From Stenotrophomonas maltophilia (GTDB taxonomy: Bacteria; Pseudomonadota; Gammaproteobacteria; Xanthomonadales; Xanthomonadaceae): 64,000 bases of DNA. Both the position numbers and the translations under genes were made by a program. The notes under the pieces were generated by a model. The model was not told where the DNA came from. It saw only the letters and a program-made list of their open reading frames with translations, and made no database searches. Shown piece by piece: positions 8,874 to 17,975 of the stretch; the first letter of the stretch is position 1, and each line of letters opens with the position of its first letter. The DNA lies in contig NZ_LT906480.1 in NCBI RefSeq assembly GCF_900186865.1, forward strand, positions 4,668,001 through 4,732,000. Reading direction: 5' to 3'.

Positions 8874-11275
8874 CAGAAGGTCAGCCGGTACTGCGCGTAC
8901 AGGTTGGCACCGTCGGTGTCGTACGGCGCGTTGCGCGAGTAGACCAGGCCACGGCTGGCCTGGAACGTGGCCTCATCCGGGTAGCGATCGAACACATTGT
9001 CGGCGCCCACGCGCAGGCTGTGGTGCTCGTTGATGCGATAGCCCACGGCCAGGTCGAGGAAGCTCATCTCACCGAAGCGCTGGTAGATGTTGCCCACCGC
9101 GTTGCCGCTGGAATCGGTCCAGGCGCCGTAGTAGCGCATGCGCGCCATCAGCGACCAGGCACCGATGTCCCAGCTGCCGGTCAGACTTCCCTTGTGCTCG
9201 GGCAGGCGATCTTCGAACAGCACGCGCTGGGTCTCATTGGTGGCCACCGAGGTGCTGCCGTTGTCCACGCGTGTACGGTTGTAGTTGTAGGCCAGGGTCA
9301 GCGTCATGCGGCCGGCGCCGAGGTCGCGCAGGTAGTTGCCAACCACGTCCACGCCGGTGGTGGTGGTGTCGAAGTCGTTGGTGAAGTAGTTCACCGAGGT
9401 ATAGCCCAGCGGATTGGGCGTACCGGCCGGAATGGCGAAACTGGCCGACTGGCTGAAGCGGTCGGTGAGCTTGATCTGGTAGACATCCACCGAGCCGGAC
9501 AGGCCCAGGTCGGTGCGCCAGGTCAGGCCCAGCGAGGCGGTGCGCGATTCCTCCGGCTTCAACGGCTTGGCTCCAAGCAGCTGCGCCAGCGGATCGTTCG
9601 GCGACAGGCGGCCACTGGTGAAGATCTGCAGCGTGCGCGTGTCCAGGCCCTGGGTGGTGCTGGTGGTGTTGAGCTGCGCCGGCGTCGGTGCGCGGAAGCC
9701 GCTGGACACGGTGCCGCGCAGGGCCACGTCCGGGGTGATCGCAAAGCGCGCCGACAGCTTGCCATCCAGTGTGCTGCCGAAGCTGGAGAAGTCCTCGTAA
9801 CGGCTGGCCGCACCGATGCTCCAGCGCTCACCCAGCGGCACCTCCATGTCCACGTAGGCGGCTTTGCTGCGCTGGCTCCACTGCCCGGCCTGGCTGGCCG
9901 AGAAGCCCGGTGCACCGTTGGAGTTGGCTTCCAGCCCAGCGGCAGCGCCCGGGCCCACGGCGTACGAAGCCGGATCACCGGCACGCACCTGGTAGGTCTC
10001 CTGGCGGAACTCGCCACCAAAGGCAACGTTGATCGGCTTGGACAGCGCGGCCACGTCCCATTCGTAGTTGAAGTCGGCGTTGGCATTCTTCTCGGTCTGG
10101 GTCAGGCGGCCGAGATCGAACGCGGTCGGGCTGGCGGGACCCAGCGAGGCGTTGATCGAATTCTTCAGGCTGTAGTCGATGGCATTGCGGCCATACGAGG
10201 CGCTGACATCCCAGCGCAGCTTCGGCGTGATCTCACCGCGCAGGCCACCGACCAGCTGCAGGTCGTTCTGGACGTTGCCGTACTGCGGGCTGAAGCCCAC
10301 CGGGTACAACGAACGCAGGTTCCAGCCCGGGAAGATGGCGGTGGTGCGATACGCGCCGGTGGTGGTGTCCGGGTTGCGCCAGTTGAAATCGCTGACACCG
10401 TCGCTGTGGCTGTACAGGCCGAAGGCATAGAGCTCCAGCGTCTCGCTGGCATTGGCCTTCACGTTGAAGCCGACGCGGCGGCTTTCCAGTTCCGGCTGGC
10501 CCCAGCGCTGCACCGGATTGGGCACGTCCAGCTCCGGATGTGCAGCCTGGAAGGCGATCGCGTCCGGGCGCTGGCGCGTGCGCGAGGTGGCGTCGGAGTT
10601 GGACGATTCGGCGAACAGCACCAGGCTGCCGTAGTCGCCCAGCGACCAGCCGGTGCGCGCACTGAAATCGCGGGAGGCACCGTCGCCCTGCGCGTACTGC
10701 GAATAGCCGGCGGTGATCTCGGTACCTGGGCCATCCTCGAGGATGATGTTGATGACACCGGCGATGGCATCCGAGCCGTACTGCGCCGACGCGCCATCAC
10801 GCAGCACCTCGATGCGCTTGATCGCGCTGGTCGGAATCTGTGCAAGGTCGGCCGCCTGTGCACCACGGTTGCCGAGCAGCGCGCTGCGGTGGAAGCGGCG
10901 GCCGTTGACCAGCACCAGGGTCTGGTCCGGCGACAGGCCACGCAGGGTCGCCGGGCGCACGAACACCTGGCCATCTGCCATCGGCAGGCGCTGCACCACG
11001 AACGAGGGCACCAGCTGGGCCAGCACGTCCTTCAGGTCGGTGGATTCGACGGACGTGATGTCTTCCTTGGTGAACACGTCCACCGGCGCCAGTGTTTCGA
11101 ACTGGGTGCGGTTGGACGCGCGGGTACCGGTGACCAGCATCGCGTCGAGCTGGGTGGGTGCGGCGTGGCTGCCGCCGGCGGCATCGACCGCATCGGCTTC
11201 CGCTGCGATCGCGCCTCCTGCGCTGGCCATGGAAAGGGCGAGGAGGATGGAACGCGAGAGCTTCGAACGATGCAC
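8873..11275 (-). CDS. TonB-dependent outer-membrane receptor
   Basis: 800 aa from a GTG start with GGAG seven bases upstream. A signal peptide (ends near GGAIAAEA) leads to a plug domain (DAMLVTGTRASNRTQFETLA, RIEVLRDGASAQYGSDAIAG) and a C-terminal beta-barrel ending in LYAQYRLTF with the terminal Phe expected for outer-membrane insertion. The ligand is unknown; no riboswitch or Fur-like box was recognised upstream. It is translationally coupled to the Tat-targeted aminotransferase, suggesting a dedicated uptake-and-processing pair. Confidence 0.93.
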   Translation of the reverse strand: MHRSKLSRSILLALSMASAGGAIAAEADAVDAAGGSHAAPTQLDAMLVTGTRASNRTQFETLAPVDVFTKEDITSVESTDLKDVLAQLVPSFVVQRLPMADGQVFVRPATLRGLSPDQTLVLVNGRRFHRSALLGNRGAQAADLAQIPTSAIKRIEVLRDGASAQYGSDAIAGVINIILEDGPGTEITAGYSQYAQGDGASRDFSARTGWSLGDYGSLVLFAESSNSDATSRTRQRPDAIAFQAAHPELDVPNPVQRWGQPELESRRVGFNVKANASETLELYAFGLYSHSDGVSDFNWRNPDTTTGAYRTTAIFPGWNLRSLYPVGFSPQYGNVQNDLQLVGGLRGEITPKLRWDVSASYGRNAIDYSLKNSINASLGPASPTAFDLGRLTQTEKNANADFNYEWDVAALSKPINVAFGGEFRQETYQVRAGDPASYAVGPGAAAGLEANSNGAPGFSASQAGQWSQRSKAAYVDMEVPLGERWSIGAASRYEDFSSFGSTLDGKLSARFAITPDVALRGTVSSGFRAPTPAQLNTTSTTQGLDTRTLQIFTSGRLSPNDPLAQLLGAKPLKPEESRTASLGLTWRTDLGLSGSVDVYQIKLTDRFSQSASFAIPAGTPNPLGYTSVNYFTNDFDTTTTGVDVVGNYLRDLGAGRMTLTLAYNYNRTRVDNGSTSVATNETQRVLFEDRLPEHKGSLTGSWDIGAWSLMARMRYYGAWTDSSGNAVGNIYQRFGEMSFLDLAVGYRINEHHSLRVGADNVFDRYPDEATFQASRGLVYSRNAPYDTDGANLYAQYRLTF

Positions 11276-11397
11276 GGCAGGGCTCCGGGAGGACGCGACA
11301 GGGCCAGCACCTGTTCGGAAACAACAGGGCTGGACAAGGCGCGCAGTCTCGGCGCGATCTGTGAAGGAGCCATGACGTCAGTGCGACAGCTTGATGC

Positions 11398-11455
11398 GCC
11401 AACCAAGATTGGCCCCTGCCAAGGCTCATCCGTAGATCCACGCCATGCATGGATG
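11398..11455. repeat. REP-like palindromes upstream of the TonB receptor gene
   Basis: A GCCAACCAAGATTGGC inverted repeat is followed by GTAGATCCACGCCATGCATG, whose ATCCA/TGGAT arms form a hairpin. Both resemble the GTAG-type REP units elsewhere in the window. They lie between the receptor gene and the 11494 membrane gene. Confidence 0.6.
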
Positions 11456-11493
11456 GGCAATGCAGACCCACGCCCCATCCCCGCACACAGCGG

Positions 11494-11907
11494 CTAGCCG
11501 TTGCCGTTGCCGTTGCCGTCGTCGCCAAAGCCGAAACGGGCCGGCCGTGCCGTTCGCAGCGGAACGAACATCATGGCGGCGAACACCACCAAGGCGGGGG
11601 TGGACATGATCCAGATGCCCCTGTTGCGAATCCCGATCCCCATGAAGTCGACCTGCAGATCGCCGATCCATTGCAGCTGCGTCAGTATCATCACCAGCCC
11701 GCCGATAGTCGCGCACGGCAACCCACCGTGACCCGCCCCCAACAACGTCGGTGTCAGAAACCCGCCCAGCAACGCGAAGCCGACACGGTACACCCAGGGA
11801 TTGCCGCGCCACCGTGGCGCGCCGAACAACATCAGCAGCATCAGCGCCAGGGTCAACAGACTGGGAAGTACCCAGAGGGCAAGCAGCATTTCGATCATCT
11901 CGATCAT
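11494..11907 (-). CDS. Small integral membrane protein, unknown function
   Basis: 137 aa starting at the first ATG of MIEMIEMLLALW, chosen because GGAG lies about nine bases upstream and because everything before it is non-conserved and hydrophilic. About four hydrophobic helices are visible (LLALWVLPSLLTLALMLLML, VGFALLGGFLTPTLLGAG, TIGGLVMILTQLQW, STPALVVFAAMMFVPL). The tail ends in a tandem GNGNGNG encoded by GCCGTT repeats read on the other strand, a possible slippage site. No family recognised. Confidence 0.65.
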   Translation of the reverse strand: MIEMIEMLLALWVLPSLLTLALMLLMLFGAPRWRGNPWVYRVGFALLGGFLTPTLLGAGHGGLPCATIGGLVMILTQLQWIGDLQVDFMGIGIRNRGIWIMSTPALVVFAAMMFVPLRTARPARFGFGDDGNGNGNG

Positions 11908-12094
11908 CGGCCGGGCTCCGCTGGCCTGGCATCCCACGTCGTCGATCGCATCTCCCTGCCCCTCATCACGTCCATGAAGCACGCATTGTTGCCGGTACGC
12001 AGGCAGACGCAAAGCCCCGGCAGCGCAAGAACTGCTAAACGCCGCGCCTACCGATCCGCTACTGTGCCCGGCATCGGATTCAAGGAACGGCAGG

Positions 12095-12922
12095 ATGAGC
12101 GCGGCAGGCAAGGCGTTGTGGTACATCGAAACCCATGCGGATCGACCGCTGGCACTGGCCGACGTCGCCGCTGCGGCGGGGCTGTCGCCGTTCCATCTGT
12201 CGCGCCTGTTCCAGGCCCGCACCGGTACCTCGGTGGTGCGCTACCTGCGCGGACGGCGCCTGACCGCGGCCGCGCAGCGGCTGGCCGCCGGCGCAGGCGA
12301 CATCCTGCAGGTGGCACTGGGTGCGGGCTACACCACCCATGCAGCGTTCACCCGTGCCTTCAGCGAACAGTTCGGACAGACACCAGAGCGGGTACGCGAA
12401 CAGGGCACCGACGGCCTGGCACTGGTACAGGCGATCCGCGTGGACGAGGCGCCTGTACCCTGCGATGAGGCACCGCGCCTGCTCGACACGCCCGCCTTCC
12501 AGCTGGCGGGTATCGGCATGCGGCATACCCGCGACAGCGGCGGTGCGATTCCCGGACAATGGGCGCAGCTCAACCGGGAATGGCCGACGCCCGCTCCAAT
12601 CAGCTTCGGCGTGTGCTGCAACAGCGATGACGATGGCGGCTTCGATTACATCGCGGCTCTGCCGGCAAGCGCGGTGCCGAGCGTGCCTGCGCATTGGCAA
12701 CGGGTGGACGTGCCGGCGCGCCGCTATCTTGTGGCCTGGCACGGCGGGCACATCTCGGCCATCCGCTCGACCTGGTTCTGGCTGCTGGACCATTACCTGC
12801 CAGGCTCCGGCCTGAGCCTGGCAGAGGCACCGGACCTGGAACGCTACGACACCCGCTTTGATGAGCACACCGGCAACGGCGGCGTGGAGATCTGGCTGCC
12901 AGTCGACGAACGTCCCAACTGA
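12095..12922 (+). CDS. AraC-family regulator with GyrI-like effector domain
   Basis: 275 aa. The DNA-binding part is N-terminal (residues 1-105): two helix-turn-helix units with LALADVAAAAGLSPFHLSRL and AFSEQFGQTPERVRE. It is followed by a GyrI-like small-molecule-binding domain (about 120-270; QLAGIGMRHTRD, DVPARRYLVAWHGGH). This Rob/SoxS-like order is typical of multidrug or stress sensors. The hydrolase gene starts 13 bases downstream, so it probably controls the hydrolase/VOC pair. GGAACGGCAGG precedes the ATG. Confidence 0.9.
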   Translation: MSAAGKALWYIETHADRPLALADVAAAAGLSPFHLSRLFQARTGTSVVRYLRGRRLTAAAQRLAAGAGDILQVALGAGYTTHAAFTRAFSEQFGQTPERVREQGTDGLALVQAIRVDEAPVPCDEAPRLLDTPAFQLAGIGMRHTRDSGGAIPGQWAQLNREWPTPAPISFGVCCNSDDDGGFDYIAALPASAVPSVPAHWQRVDVPARRYLVAWHGGHISAIRSTWFWLLDHYLPGSGLSLAEAPDLERYDTRFDEHTGNGGVEIWLPVDERPN

Positions 12923-12935
12923 CAAGGAACTGAAG

Positions 12936-14015
12936 ATGCGCATGATGGCCGCTGTGCTGGGAATGATCCTCATGGTCTCCACTGCCATCGCCGAGGGCAG
13001 CGAGACGCAGGCGGCCGGCGAGCGCCACGGCGCCACCATGGTGGCCAGCGCGGCTGTACGCGATGCGCAGCACCACGACGCGCTGCGCTACACGGTCTGG
13101 TACCCAGCGCTGGCCGGCAGCCGGGAAACCGCCCTGACCATCGGCCCGCCCGACGCACCGCTGTTCGAGGTTGGACGCGCAGCGGTGGATGCTCCCGTCG
13201 CGGGGGCTCGCCTGCCGACGCTGCTGCTGTCGCACGGTAACGGCGGCAGCGCACGCATGATGGGCTGGCTGGGCACGGCGCTGGCGCGGAACGGTTATCT
13301 GGTGATCGCGGTCGATCATCCCGGCAACAACGGTGCCGACGAGATGACCCTGCCCGGCAGCGTGCTGACCTGGCTGCGCGCGGATGATCTGCGCGCTGCG
13401 CTGGCCGCCGTGCAGGCCGATCCGATCCTCGGCCCGCATGTCGATCCAGAACGGCTGGGCGTGGTCGGCTTCTCGGCCGGTGGCTACACCGCGCTGCTGG
13501 CAGCCGGTGCACGGCCCAGCCTGCAGCGACTGCTGGCCTTCTGCACCGCGCACCCGGATGACGGCGTCTGCCAACCGCAACAGGAGGCGGCCACGCACAC
13601 GATGCAGGCGCGCCGGGCCGCTGCGGCTTCGCCCGCGCTTGCCCCTTGGATCGCCGAGGCTGACGCACAGCGCGCGATTCCCGGCGTGCGTGCCGTGTTC
13701 CTGCTGGCACCCGCCATCGTGCAGGCGTTCGCGCCCGCGCAGCTGTCCGCGTTGCGGCAGCCGGTATCGATCATGTTGGGGACCGCAGACACCGTCGCGC
13801 CACCGGAGACCAATGGTGAGGCCGCACAGGCGCAGATTCCGCGCGCAACGCTGCAACGCCTGCCGGACGTGGGTCACTACGACTTCCTGGCGGCCTGTAC
13901 CGTTGTCGGCGGGCAGAGGCTGCCCGAGCTCTGCAGCACTGCGGTTCCCAGGACGAAAACCCACCGGCAGGCGGTGGATGCAGCCACGCGATTCTTCGCC
14001 GACGCACTGCGCTAG
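12936..14015 (+). CDS. Exported alpha/beta hydrolase (PAF-acetylhydrolase/dienelactone hydrolase-like)
   Basis: 359 aa from ATG 12936, preceded by AAGGAA; upstream in-frame codons lie inside the regulator gene and are rejected. Signal peptide at residues 1-19 (MRMMAAVLGMILMVSTAIA). Alpha/beta-hydrolase signatures: LLLSHGNGG (oxyanion region), GFSAGGY with nucleophile Ser180, MLGTADTVAPPET (acid) and DVGHYDF (catalytic His). Probably a periplasmic esterase or lipase-like enzyme of unknown substrate. It follows the AraC gene by 13 bp and precedes the VOC gene by 53 bp. Confidence 0.87.
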   Translation: MRMMAAVLGMILMVSTAIAEGSETQAAGERHGATMVASAAVRDAQHHDALRYTVWYPALAGSRETALTIGPPDAPLFEVGRAAVDAPVAGARLPTLLLSHGNGGSARMMGWLGTALARNGYLVIAVDHPGNNGADEMTLPGSVLTWLRADDLRAALAAVQADPILGPHVDPERLGVVGFSAGGYTALLAAGARPSLQRLLAFCTAHPDDGVCQPQQEAATHTMQARRAAAASPALAPWIAEADAQRAIPGVRAVFLLAPAIVQAFAPAQLSALRQPVSIMLGTADTVAPPETNGEAAQAQIPRATLQRLPDVGHYDFLAACTVVGGQRLPELCSTAVPRTKTHRQAVDAATRFFADALR

Positions 14016-14068
14016 TGGCCGCCGGATGCGGCCCGGCGCTACAGTGATCGCGTCCACGGAGAACGATC

Positions 14069-14740
14069 ATGCGCCTGCTGCACCTCACCCTGCCGGTCTC
14101 CGATGTCGGCGCCGTCGCTGCGTATTTTCACGATGTCCTGCAGCAACGCGTGATCGGCCCCCATGTGCACATCGGCTGGAGCACGATCGAACTGCAGCCC
14201 GCTGAAGGACGTCCGCTCGGAGGCGTGCACCTGGCCTTCAACGTGCCGGACAACCGCTTCGGCGAGGCGATGACGTGGCTACGCGAGCGCACCCCGTTGC
14301 AGCGTAATCCCGCGGGGCTGGACTACTTTGCGCTGGAAAGCAGCTGGCAATCGCAGTCGGTGTACTTCACTGGCCCCGATGGCTTGATCCTGGAACTGAT
14401 CGGCCGCCGCCGCTTGCCCGACAGTACGCATCAGGGCGCCTTCCACGGCAGCGAACTGACCTGCCTGAGCGAGGTCGGCCTGCCCAGCCACGATGTCGAT
14501 GCTGTGCGCGAACAGTCCAGCCTGCGGTTCGGCCTGCAACCGATCAGTCCGCCTTCGGCGCAGTTCGCGCCGATGGGCGACGACGAAGGCCTGCTGATCG
14601 TGGTTGCTGCGGACCGACGCTGGTTCCCCGAGCAGAAGGACCTGCCCAATGCGCAGGGGCTGTTGCTGCAGGTCGGCGACGTGGCCGGCCCGGGCGTTGT
14701 GGAGGACGCTGCACTCGGCTGGCGTGTGCAGGCGACCTGA
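14069..14740 (+). CDS. VOC-family (glyoxalase/bleomycin-resistance fold) protein
   Basis: 223 aa. It starts with the beta-alpha-beta pattern of the vicinal oxygen chelate superfamily (RLLHLTLPVSDVGAVAAYFH). It contains SVYFTGPDGLILELIGRR, whose Glu is a typical metal ligand in this fold, and a second degenerate VOC half (LTCLSEVGLPSHDVDAVREQ). GGAGA precedes the ATG. The gene lies in a probable unit with the AraC regulator and hydrolase. The substrate cannot be inferred. Confidence 0.85.
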   Translation: MRLLHLTLPVSDVGAVAAYFHDVLQQRVIGPHVHIGWSTIELQPAEGRPLGGVHLAFNVPDNRFGEAMTWLRERTPLQRNPAGLDYFALESSWQSQSVYFTGPDGLILELIGRRRLPDSTHQGAFHGSELTCLSEVGLPSHDVDAVREQSSLRFGLQPISPPSAQFAPMGDDEGLLIVVAADRRWFPEQKDLPNAQGLLLQVGDVAGPGVVEDAALGWRVQAT

Positions 14741-14741
14741 T

Positions 14742-16067
14742 CTACCAGCTGCCCGACGCGCCGCCTCCGCCGCTGCGGCCGCCGCCTCCGGACCAGCTGC
14801 TGGAGCTGCTCGACGACGAACTGCTGGATGACGAACTGGACGCGCTGCGGTGGCCGCCGGATGCTCTGCGGCTGCCGTGTGCCTTCTCACCTGGCAGCAT
14901 GGTGAAGATCCAGGTGAAGTACAGCACGAGCGTGCCGGCACTCCACCCGATCGTCGTGGCGAGGCGAGCAACCGGGCCGGCGCGATCGATGGCCAGCAGT
15001 GCGAAGAGCACGTAGCCAGCGGTCAGCAGCAACAGCACTGCGCACCTCACCCCGAAGCTGCTGCGGTCCTTGTGCCAGCGCGCGCGGCACGCCTGTACGA
15101 GGAAGAACACCAGCATGGCCACGATGCCTACCGCCAGGTCCAGCAACGTGTGCAGGGCCAGACTGGGTGGCAACTGGCCACGCACCACCATCACCACGAA
15201 GAACCCCGAACTGACCCCGAGCATGCCGAGCAGCACCACGCGCACACCGCGGCTACGGCACCAGCACCAGCCAAGCAGGCTCGCCACCGGTACGCACAAC
15301 GCCAACACGATGCAGAGCGCTGCCAGTGCGTGGCGTGGCGCCCACATGGCCGCCGCCAGCACGCCCGCGGCCACCACCGCCGTCACCAGCAGCGGGCGGG
15401 CCCAGGCCGGCAATCGCTCCGGGTGCGCCTGCGCCGAGGGCGGCGAGCGCCACAGACCCGCAAGGAAGCCGGCCAGCAGCGTCAGTGCAACCACCGAGTC
15501 TGCGCTGCGCCAATCGGCCGGCAGCACGTTGCACATCGATGGTTCTTCCCATGCCGGTAGGTCCTCGCCATCGATCAGCGCCACTATGATCTTCGTTCCG
15601 TCCAGCACGCCCTGGTCAAGGTCGCCATCGCGGAAGCGCGGCACGATCGCCTTGTCGATGATGCGGGCGGCATAGGCATCGGGTATCGCGCCCTCCACGC
15701 CGTAGCCGGTCTGGATGCGTACACGGCGGTCCTGCACGGCCACAAGCAGCAGCACGCCATCGTCAACGCCTTCGCGGCCCAGCTGCCACTGGTCGAACAC
15801 CCGCTGTGCGTAAGCTTCGATGCCTTCGTCGCCAACATGGTTGACTACCATCACCTGCAGCTGCGCGCCTGTGCGCGCCTGCAACTGGAATGCCTGCGTG
15901 CGCAGTTTGTCGCGGGTATCCGCCGAAAGTGCGTTGGCGGCGTCCACCACCGGATCATCCAGCGCAGGGACTGCAGCACCGGCCATCACCACCCTCGGCA
16001 ACAGGCACAACAGCATCAACAGCCATGCCGTGGCCCAGGTGCACGTCATCCTGCGCAGCATCTTCAC
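14742..16067 (-). CDS. TPM-domain membrane protein with polyserine tail (YgcG-like)
   Basis: 441 aa from a GTG that overlaps the stop of the upstream M3 peptidase gene (GTGA at 16064-16067). A signal peptide or anchor is followed by a periplasmic TPM domain (about 35-175; ALDDPVVDAANALSADTRDK, GVLLLVAVQDRRVRIQTGYG). Then come about six hydrophobic helices and a C-terminal tail with ~18 consecutive serines and Gly-rich GGGGRSGGGGASGSW. The serine run uses mixed codons, so it is selected composition rather than a simple microsatellite. TPM proteins are envelope proteins linked to quality control or photosystem repair. The function here is unknown. Confidence 0.85.
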   Translation of the reverse strand: MKMLRRMTCTWATAWLLMLLCLLPRVVMAGAAVPALDDPVVDAANALSADTRDKLRTQAFQLQARTGAQLQVMVVNHVGDEGIEAYAQRVFDQWQLGREGVDDGVLLLVAVQDRRVRIQTGYGVEGAIPDAYAARIIDKAIVPRFRDGDLDQGVLDGTKIIVALIDGEDLPAWEEPSMCNVLPADWRSADSVVALTLLAGFLAGLWRSPPSAQAHPERLPAWARPLLVTAVVAAGVLAAAMWAPRHALAALCIVLALCVPVASLLGWCWCRSRGVRVVLLGMLGVSSGFFVVMVVRGQLPPSLALHTLLDLAVGIVAMLVFFLVQACRARWHKDRSSFGVRCAVLLLLTAGYVLFALLAIDRAGPVARLATTIGWSAGTLVLYFTWIFTMLPGEKAHGSRRASGGHRSASSSSSSSSSSSSSSSWSGGGGRSGGGGASGSW

Positions 16068-17902
16068 GTTCCCTGCCCTGCCTCGATCCGCGCATGCAGC
16101 GCCTGCAGCTGTGCCGCCGTCTGGTTGAACACCTGCAGATCGGCATCCACCAGGGCCGCCCAGTCAGGCGCGTGCCCCAGCAGTTGCGCCACCTGCTCGT
16201 TCGGCGCGCGATCGAAGCCCTCGCCAAGCACGGCAAGATAGCGCGCACGGAACTCTTCGGGATCGCGCTGGTCCTGCACATACAGCTGCACGGCCAGCAG
16301 ACCCGCATACAGGTAGTTCACCAGATAGTTCGGGTCTTCATACATCAGGCGCTTGCCGATCCAGGCGTTGCGCAGCTGCGGGTAGCGCTCCGGTTGCTGG
16401 CCGAAGCGTGCGAGCACCCGCCCGGTCAGCGCGTCCAGGTCATCGGCGGTGCCCAGCGTGCCGGCGGCAACGCCCTGGTAGATCGACCGCTCCAGCTGCG
16501 CTTCCTCGGAAGAGGTGAACAGCTGCAGCACCATGTCGTCCAGCAGCGATTTCAGGTAGTAGGCCTTGGCACGCGGGTCCTGTGCCTGCTGGTACAGCTG
16601 GTCGCGGAAGCGCAGCTCGTTGTAGATCGCGAACGCCTCGGTCAGCCACTGGCTGCCATTGCGCTGCAGCGGCGACGCATGACCCCGCTGCATCCACTCG
16701 CCATGCACGGCATGGCCAGCTTCATGGGCGATCTCGACATCGCTTTCCAGGTCCCCGCTGCGGACACCAACGAACAGCATTGCCGGCACACCGGGAGCGC
16801 TCACGGAGAACGCGTCCTGGCTGCGGTCACCGCGTTCGGTGGCCAGATCCATGCGGTTGCTGGCCGGATCGAGCAGCGCGCGCAGTTCAGCCACGTACGC
16901 CGGGCCCAGGTGCTGCATGGCATCGGCGGCGTTGTCGCGCAGCTGCGCCAGCGTCAGCATCGGTGGCGTGTAGCCGGCATCGGGCACCGTGGTATCCCAG
17001 ATCTGCGGCGCATCGATGCCCGATCGCGCAGCGTGGTGCAGCAGCATCTCCTGGTAGGCGCGGCGGTCTTCCGCATGCTGTTCGATCGCCACCAGCGTTG
17101 CATCCACTGCAGCAGTATCCAGGCCCATGCGCTGATAGCCATGTGCCGGCGCCGAGCCGTCACCCTGCAGGCGTGCGGCAGCGTCATTCACCTGCACGAG
17201 CCCCAGCAGCACCGACGCCATCGGCTCACGGCGCGATTGCAGGCCTTGCCAGTAGCCCTTCCAGCCCGCCTCGCGCAGGGCGCGGTCGGGCTGCCGGGCC
17301 AGTGCCTGCCTGTCGCGCCCCGTGTCCCAGTGCCGGCCGCCGTGCTCGATCTGCGGGTACTCGGCGCTGCGCAGGATCTGCCCACGCAGGCGCGCGAAGC
17401 TGTCCAGCGCCGGATCGGCCAGTGCCTCCACGGCCTCATCCAGCGCGGCGTTGGCCGGGGCGGCGGCCTCCTTCAACGCGCGTGCGCGCAGGAAGCCATA
17501 GGGTGCTGCCCATGGCGCATCCGCGGGCGCCTCGCGCAGAGCGGCGCGGCCGCTGCGGGCAATGCGGCTGCACAGCCCCATCACCTGGTCCAGCGCCTGG
17601 GCCGGACGCTGATCACGCGCATTGCGGGCGGCCTGCAGGTGCAGGTAGCTGTGATGGCGCAGGCACTGCGCCTCCAGTACCTCGGCCTGCCGGAAGCGTT
17701 CCGCGGGTGCAAGGGTGGACGCCTGCCGCAGAGCGTCGACGCGCTTGCCCAGTGCGTCTCGCGCGGCCTGTTCGGCGGTGGCATTGGCGAAGTAGGCGCG
17801 GTCATCGGCATGCACCGACTGTGCCTGGGCGCCGCTGAGGGAGGCTATCGCCAGCACAGCTGCGATGGCGGTGGTGGTGGCGTGCTTCCTGAAAGCCTGC
17901 AT
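16064..17902 (-). CDS. M3-family (oligoendopeptidase F-like) zinc metallopeptidase
   Basis: 612 aa. Signal peptide MQAFRKHATTTAIAAVLAIA ending near AQA, so it is periplasmic or secreted. The zinc motif HEAGH (in EIAHEAGHAVHGEW, near residue 393) is the HExxH of the thermolysin-like M3 family. Downstream Glu-containing segments (FAIYNELRFRDQ) are consistent with the third ligand. It is expected to cleave oligopeptides. GGGAGA precedes the ATG. The four-base overlap with the TPM gene indicates an operon. Confidence 0.9.
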   Translation of the reverse strand: MQAFRKHATTTAIAAVLAIASLSGAQAQSVHADDRAYFANATAEQAARDALGKRVDALRQASTLAPAERFRQAEVLEAQCLRHHSYLHLQAARNARDQRPAQALDQVMGLCSRIARSGRAALREAPADAPWAAPYGFLRARALKEAAAPANAALDEAVEALADPALDSFARLRGQILRSAEYPQIEHGGRHWDTGRDRQALARQPDRALREAGWKGYWQGLQSRREPMASVLLGLVQVNDAAARLQGDGSAPAHGYQRMGLDTAAVDATLVAIEQHAEDRRAYQEMLLHHAARSGIDAPQIWDTTVPDAGYTPPMLTLAQLRDNAADAMQHLGPAYVAELRALLDPASNRMDLATERGDRSQDAFSVSAPGVPAMLFVGVRSGDLESDVEIAHEAGHAVHGEWMQRGHASPLQRNGSQWLTEAFAIYNELRFRDQLYQQAQDPRAKAYYLKSLLDDMVLQLFTSSEEAQLERSIYQGVAAGTLGTADDLDALTGRVLARFGQQPERYPQLRNAWIGKRLMYEDPNYLVNYLYAGLLAVQLYVQDQRDPEEFRARYLAVLGEGFDRAPNEQVAQLLGHAPDWAALVDADLQVFNQTAAQLQALHARIEAGQGT

Positions 17903-17975
17903 CGGCGTCTCCCTGCCTGGACCAGGGATCGAGCCTAGCAGTCACTGGCCCGCCGCGCCTGTGCCGGATCAGGTT

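Noticed and set aside
11276..11397. Possible riboswitch before the TonB receptor gene
   Set aside because: No cobalamin, TPP or SAM consensus elements could be recognised in either strand; only REP-like hairpins were found nearby.
8804..11497. Long plus-strand frame opposite the TonB receptor
   Set aside because: Antisense to a convincing receptor with signal peptide, plug and terminal Phe; the plus frame has no recognisable domain.
12858..12935. Upstream extension of the alpha/beta hydrolase to an earlier ATG
   Set aside because: It overlaps the AraC gene and would bury the signal peptide; AAGGAA directly before 12936 supports the shorter start.
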